In this document: piece by piece, positions 13,382 to 16,115 of the stretch
Numbering within the stretch: the stretch's first letter is position 1
Layout: each line of letters opens with the position of its first letter
Source of the DNA: Candidatus Aenigmatarchaeota archaeon
GTDB lineage: Archaea; Aenigmatarchaeota; Aenigmatarchaeia; GW2011-AR5
Reading direction: 5' to 3'
Length of the DNA: 16,115 bases
NCBI GenBank assembly: GCA_016187365.1
Contig: JACPJX010000046.1
Coordinates: 1-16,115, forward strand
Translations under genes and position numbers: made by a program
The notes under the pieces: model-generated
Told to the model about the DNA's origin: nothing
The model's database searches: none
The model's input: only the letters and a program-made list of their open reading frames with translations

Positions 13382-13492
13382 AGACGATGGGTTTTCATTT
13401 TTTAGTAGGAGTAGTTAATTTTCTTTCTTCTTTTTTAATTCCTTCTTCTTAAGAGGTTAAAACGGCATAAAAACAACACTTCATGCAACAGA

Positions 13493-13503
13493 GACGCATT
13501 CTG
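13493..13503 (+). repeat. right copy of 11-bp direct repeat GACGCATTCTG
   Basis: Identical to 12525-12535 and in the same orientation. It lies at the change from AT-rich DNA back to average composition, a few bases before the promoter of the 13541 gene. Confidence 0.4.
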
Positions 13504-13508
13504 CAACG

Positions 13509-13517
13509 TTTATAAAG
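13509..13517 (+). promoter_or_regulatory. TATA box of the 13541-14632 gene group
   Basis: TTTATAAAG lies about 28 bases before the ATG at 13541, which suits a leaderless transcript. No other promoter-like box is seen before the following three genes, so it probably serves the whole group. Confidence 0.6.
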
Positions 13518-13540
13518 TTTTCACTGCTAGGTAATTATTA

Positions 13541-13699
13541 ATGCCAGAGTACAAAGGCCCAAGATACGACGAAAGGCTTGACATTGGGCGAGAGGTAAGG
13601 GTGGTGAGGGTATACGGAGGCTCAATGGAATTCCCCGCGGAATACCCCACTTTTTGGATGCTAAGGGACATTGAATTTTTCAGGAAACACAGAAACTGA
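13541..13699 (+). CDS. very small hypothetical protein, 52 aa
   Basis: The frame runs from ATG at 13541 to TGA at 13697-13699. The product begins MPEYKGPRYDERLDIG, has a short strand-like VRVVRVYGG and ends with the basic helix FFRKHRN. No family is recognised. Support comes from the TATA box at leaderless distance and the five-base gap to the next gene. Confidence 0.55.
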   Translation: MPEYKGPRYDERLDIGREVRVVRVYGGSMEFPAEYPTFWMLRDIEFFRKHRN

Positions 13700-13704
13700 C
13701 AATT

Positions 13705-13890
13705 ATGCATCATGCACAGGACATAGAATACAGGGGCACAAGACTCCTTGACATGTCGGACAGTGAAAGACTAAGGTTCACCGGACATGGGCTCACGTTT
13801 GAATTCGAGCATGGAACGGAACCCGGGTACATACTCAAACAGGTCACAGGTGAAATAAACAGAAATATGGGCAGGAGATATCGGCAATGA
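13705..13890 (+). CDS. small hypothetical protein, 61 aa
   Basis: The product is a charged soluble protein with His residues at the start (MHHAQD), a beta-like centre (GLTFEFEHG) and a basic end (RNMGRRYRQ). It is unrecognised. Its stop overlaps the next start as ATGA, and it follows the previous gene by five bases, which supports expression as part of an operon. Confidence 0.55.
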   Translation: MHHAQDIEYRGTRLLDMSDSERLRFTGHGLTFEFEHGTEPGYILKQVTGEINRNMGRRYRQ

Positions 13891-14102
13891 CATCAAAGTT
13901 TGACTTCTATGTGCACGGGCTGTGGATAATAGGGGCGGTGCTGTTCCTCCTCGGCGCGATGCTCGCCGGCAACGTCGAGTGGATTGAGGGGACGACGGAG
14001 GCGAGTTTCGGCGTCACCATCGCGATCGCATTCGCGCTCTTCCTGACGGCGGGCATGTGCTGGATATCCGCCTCAGTGAACGCAAGGCACGAGCAGAAAT
14101 GA
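13887..14102 (+). CDS. small membrane protein, two membrane segments
   Basis: The 71-residue product has hydrophobic segments at about 10-27 (WIIGAVLFLLGAMLAG) and 41-61 (FGVTIAIAFALFLTAGMCW) with a short acidic loop (EWIEGTTEAS) between. The tail NARHEQK is polar. There is no signal cleavage site. It overlaps both neighbours by ATGA. The role is unknown. Confidence 0.68.
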   Translation: MTSKFDFYVHGLWIIGAVLFLLGAMLAGNVEWIEGTTEASFGVTIAIAFALFLTAGMCWISASVNARHEQK

Positions 14103-14632
14103 GATACCACAGGATACTTCTTTCCGGCCTGCCGGGATCCGGGAAGTCCGTTCTGGCGAGGAGACTTTCAAGCCATTACAACTGGCATGTACACTCAATA
14201 GGCATGTCGTGGAGGGACGAGTGGAGAAGGCTATACCCGCAGGGCGACGTCCCGTTCGAGGAATTCTGGCGGGGCACCACAATGGAGCAGAATCTTGAAG
14301 CGAACAGGAAAGCGAAGGAAATATTCAGGGCAGGGAGAATTATTCTGGATACCCGCTATCCCACATATTATGCTGATATGCCAGCCTTTTCCGTCTTCCT
14401 CACGGCCCCCCTTGATGTCAGGGCGGAACGCGTCATGAGAAGATACCCCGGAAGGTCCATGGAATATGTCATGGAAGAACTTGAAAGACGCGAAGGGGAT
14501 GAATTGAGGATGGGACGTGATCTTTTCGGATGCGACTACAGTGACCCGCTGAACTACCACATAACGCTGAATTCAGGCCGCCTGTCGCCTGAAGAGAAAT
14601 TCCTAATCGTAAGAAGCGCAGTGGAATATTAG
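14099..14632 (+). CDS. cytidylate-kinase-like P-loop kinase
   Basis: The 177-residue product starts MRYHRILLSG and carries P-loop GLPGSGKS (10-17). A GMSWRDEW segment, ILDTRYP strand, FLTAPLDVRAERVMRRYPGRS (LID-like) and DYSDPLNYHITLNSGRLS near the end follow the pattern of archaeal CMP kinases and related nucleoside monophosphate kinases, which have the ending Y(D/H)LxINT. It would phosphorylate CMP/dCMP, but the specificity residues are not certain. The start at 14099 (ATGA overlap with the previous gene) is preferred to the ATG at 14057, which lies inside the previous gene. Its stop codon overlaps the opposing eS1 stop by a few bases. Confidence 0.72.
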   Translation: MRYHRILLSGLPGSGKSVLARRLSSHYNWHVHSIGMSWRDEWRRLYPQGDVPFEEFWRGTTMEQNLEANRKAKEIFRAGRIILDTRYPTYYADMPAFSVFLTAPLDVRAERVMRRYPGRSMEYVMEELERREGDELRMGRDLFGCDYSDPLNYHITLNSGRLSPEEKFLIVRSAVEY

Positions 14633-15195
14633 GCCGCCACGGCCTTCTTTTCCGGCAGGACTTCCGTCTTCCTCACTTCTATGCCGCCGACAGGGTAGAT
14701 TTTCGTCACGTCTTCCCTTATTATGTTCTGGAGTTCCCCGCTTATCGCCATCTTCACGAAATCCTCGAAATTTGTCTCCTTCGCGACCTTTTCAACGACC
14801 CCGAGCGCGTGCTCCCTGCACGAGTTCTTCACCGAAGTGCCGACGCGCTTTATGAGCATGAAAACGGTCTTGACGCGCATCCTGACGCCGTCCTTCGTGG
14901 CGACATCCTGTATGCAGTCGACGCGCCTCCCGTACCGCTGCACCATCCTGTAAAGGCGCTCCCTCATTATGTCGTGCCCCACGAACTTGGTGAAGGCCCT
15001 GTCGCCCTCCACACTGACTATCTGGAACTGGGCCTTCACGTAGAACCTCTGGTAGTTGTCCGAAATCTCAAGCATGCTCGCCTCGATCTTCCTGCCTATC
15101 AGGCTCGACGGGTCCACCGAAAGCGTCTCGCCCACGCGCTTCTCGCCGAAGAGCTTCGGTGCCACGATTTCATACCACTTCTTCTTGAGAACCAT
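14629..15195 (-). CDS. rps3ae: 30S ribosomal protein eS1 (S3Ae)
   Basis: The 188-residue protein is the archaeal/eukaryotic small-subunit protein eS1, near the mRNA exit. It begins MVLKKKWYEIVAPKLFGEKRVGET, as family members do (KKKW-x-x-I-x-AP), and continues with LIGRKIEASMLEIS, FYVKAQFQIV and MRVKTVFMLIKRVGTSVKNSCREH, and ends with the typical KIYPVGGIEVRKTEVL. The start at 15195 fits the family and lies about 26 bases from a TATA palindrome; the further upstream Met at 15228 is rejected. It converges on the kinase gene. Confidence 0.95.
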   Translation of the reverse strand: MVLKKKWYEIVAPKLFGEKRVGETLSVDPSSLIGRKIEASMLEISDNYQRFYVKAQFQIVSVEGDRAFTKFVGHDIMRERLYRMVQRYGRRVDCIQDVATKDGVRMRVKTVFMLIKRVGTSVKNSCREHALGVVEKVAKETNFEDFVKMAISGELQNIIREDVTKIYPVGGIEVRKTEVLPEKKAVAA

Positions 15196-15213
15196 TCGAA
15201 TGAATAGGGATGA

Positions 15214-15229
15214 AATGCTTATAAGCATT
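15214..15229. promoter_or_regulatory. palindromic TATA element of rps3ae
   Basis: AATGCTTATAAGCATT is a perfect 16-bp palindrome around TTATAA. Its centre is about 26 bases from the rps3ae ATG (15195) on the minus strand, right for leaderless expression. On the plus strand it is about 57 bases before the ATG at 15279. The symmetry may allow transcription both ways or binding of a dimeric regulator. Confidence 0.55.
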
Positions 15230-15278
15230 GATTTTCAGTACAATCAGCATTTTAGAAGTTTACAGAATTAATTTACTG

Positions 15279-15539
15279 ATGGACAAACCAGATTCTTACC
15301 GCGACAAAATGAGCCTTTTGAGTCATTGTAGGACATGCAGTTTTATGTGTTGCAGCAGAGGCGGGAGCCCTATAATAAGCGGCGAAGAAAGGGAAGAAAT
15401 TATCAGAAAAAGTGGTGCAGATTATTTTATAGAAATTGGAACAGAAAACGGTGAAACATATTTTGTCATCGAACTTAACAGAGATGGAAGCCGGAGAGAT
15501 TTAAACAGCGACCCATGTTCATTATGTAAAACATTATAA
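15279..15539 (+). CDS. YkgJ-like cysteine-cluster protein, probably truncated
   Basis: Starting at MDKPDSYRDKM, the 86-residue product has C-x2-C-x3-CC (HCRTCSFMCCSRGG), the first half of the metal-binding cluster of YkgJ/UPF0153-type proteins, then ISGEEREEIIRKSG and a beta stretch, then DPCSLCKTL and a stop. Family members continue with further Cys residues and a segment such as RP-x-x-C-x-x-(W/Y)P. Another frame reads YNTWPLTEGELLQIECE and stops at 15588, one base before the next gene. The end of the gene is therefore probably lost through a frameshift or small deletion. An upstream Met at 15228 in the same frame is possible but overlaps the rps3ae promoter. Confidence 0.55.
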   Translation: MDKPDSYRDKMSLLSHCRTCSFMCCSRGGSPIISGEEREEIIRKSGADYFIEIGTENGETYFVIELNRDGSRRDLNSDPCSLCKTL

Positions 15540-15589
15540 CACATGGCCTTTAACTGAGGGTGAATTATTACAGATTGAGTGTGAATAAT

Positions 15590-16115
15590 ATGAAAAAATT
15601 GGCAATAAATGGAGGGAAGCCAATAAGAAAAAATTTTCTGCCTACTTCCCAGCCACTAATAACAGAAGTAGAAATAAAGGAAGTTACAAATACATTAAAA
15701 AATGGGTGGCTCACAACAGGACCAAAAGTCATTGAATTTGAGAAAAAGTTTAAGGATTACATAGGATGCAAGCATGCTATTGCAGTTAATTCAGGCACGT
15801 CAGCATTGCATTTATCTTTGATACTCGCCGGTATCGGAAAAGGCGATGAGGTAATAACGACACCCATGTCTTGGGTGAGCACAGTAAATACGATAATCTA
15901 TTCCAGAGCTAAGCCTATTTTTGTTGATATTGACAAGGGAACTTTGAACATCAATCCTGAAAAAATTAAAGAAGCCATTACCAAAAAGACAAAAGCCATT
16001 ATGCCAGTCCATATGGCTGGAAGAGCCTGCGAAATGGATAGAATACAAAAAATCGCAAAAGAAAATAATCTTCATGTAATAGAAGATTGTGCCCATGCGA
16101 TTGAAACTGTCTATA
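15590..16115 (+). CDS. DegT/DnrJ/EryC1-family aminotransferase (partial)
   Basis: The frame is open to the window edge (175 complete codons of a family about 370-400 residues long). These PLP enzymes aminate keto-sugar nucleotides or act on cyclitols. Visible features are the opening LAINGGKPIR, the NGWLTTGPKVIEFEKKF segment, VNSGTSALHLSL (PLP phosphate contacts), GDEVITTPMSWVSTVN, PIFVDID, and VIEDCAHAIE with the Asp that binds the pyridine nitrogen; the catalytic lysine lies beyond the window. The DNA is AT-rich, which suggests a laterally acquired surface-glycan locus beginning here. Confidence 0.9.
   Translation, partial: MKKLAINGGKPIRKNFLPTSQPLITEVEIKEVTNTLKNGWLTTGPKVIEFEKKFKDYIGCKHAIAVNSGTSALHLSLILAGIGKGDEVITTPMSWVSTVNTIIYSRAKPIFVDIDKGTLNINPEKIKEAITKKTKAIMPVHMAGRACEMDRIQKIAKENNLHVIEDCAHAIETVY

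Noticed and set aside
12527..13492. Insertion sequence
   Set aside because: No transposase, terminal inverted repeats or IS200/605-type hairpin ends were found; the only frame is an NYN nuclease.

Overview
The window looks archaeal. It carries an ABCE1/Rli1 ribosome-recycling ATPase with two [4Fe-4S] cluster motifs, ribosomal protein eS1 (S3Ae), an archaeal-type YchF GTPase with a TGS domain, a zinc-ribbon/KH protein and a free-standing alanyl-tRNA editing protein. AT-rich TATA-like boxes lie about 24-30 bases ahead of many start codons, as expected for leaderless archaeal transcripts. Genes are compact, often overlap as ATGA, and favour AGG (Arg) and ATA (Ile). Many genes are small or belong to no family I recognise, which fits a DPANN-type or other poorly studied lineage. 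That placement is an inference; nothing here fixes the phylum.

Layout. 1-397: possible tail of an upstream gene, then a small coiled-coil protein. 398-534: cluster of hairpins between convergent genes. 535-2205: YchF GTPase (minus) and Zn/KH protein (plus), divergent from one shared TATA element. 2242-2523: small unknown gene. 2653-4345: ABCE1, broken into two reading frames at the hinge. 4346-4494: second hairpin cluster, again between convergent genes. 4495-5599: cupin (minus) and AlaX (plus), divergent. 5644-6468: GNAT-like protein. 6527-7542: two adjacent, apparently paralogous unknown proteins (minus). 7616-7948: small membrane protein. 8007-11136: a 537-aa unknown protein overlapping a TIM-barrel-like gene that carries a frameshift near 10651. 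11137-11377: the longest hairpin array, with seven successive inverted repeats. 11378-12526: nucleotidyltransferase with a HEPN-like region. 12536-13492: an AT-rich island with one NYN-family nuclease gene, bracketed by an 11-bp direct repeat. 13541-14632: four tightly packed genes ending in a cytidylate-kinase-like protein. 14629-15195: eS1 (minus). 15279-15588: a cysteine-cluster gene that appears truncated or frameshifted. 15590-end: the start of a DegT-family aminotransferase in an AT-rich stretch that may open a glycan-synthesis locus.

How the genes relate. The conserved genes belong to translation (initiation, elongation-associated GTPase, recycling, tRNA proofreading). The block 6527-11136 is a set of unfamiliar genes around two divergent promoters and may work together. 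The nucleotidyltransferase/HEPN protein and the NYN nuclease are of types often linked to RNA targeting or conflict systems.

The most unusual signal is the three intergenic hairpin clusters. Their stems differ in sequence but stay self-complementary, they share loop cores, and several are followed by the same short spacer (GAGATGTC-like). Three genes (ABCE1, TIM-barrel, cysteine-cluster) show frame breaks, so real gene splitting must be separated from assembly error.
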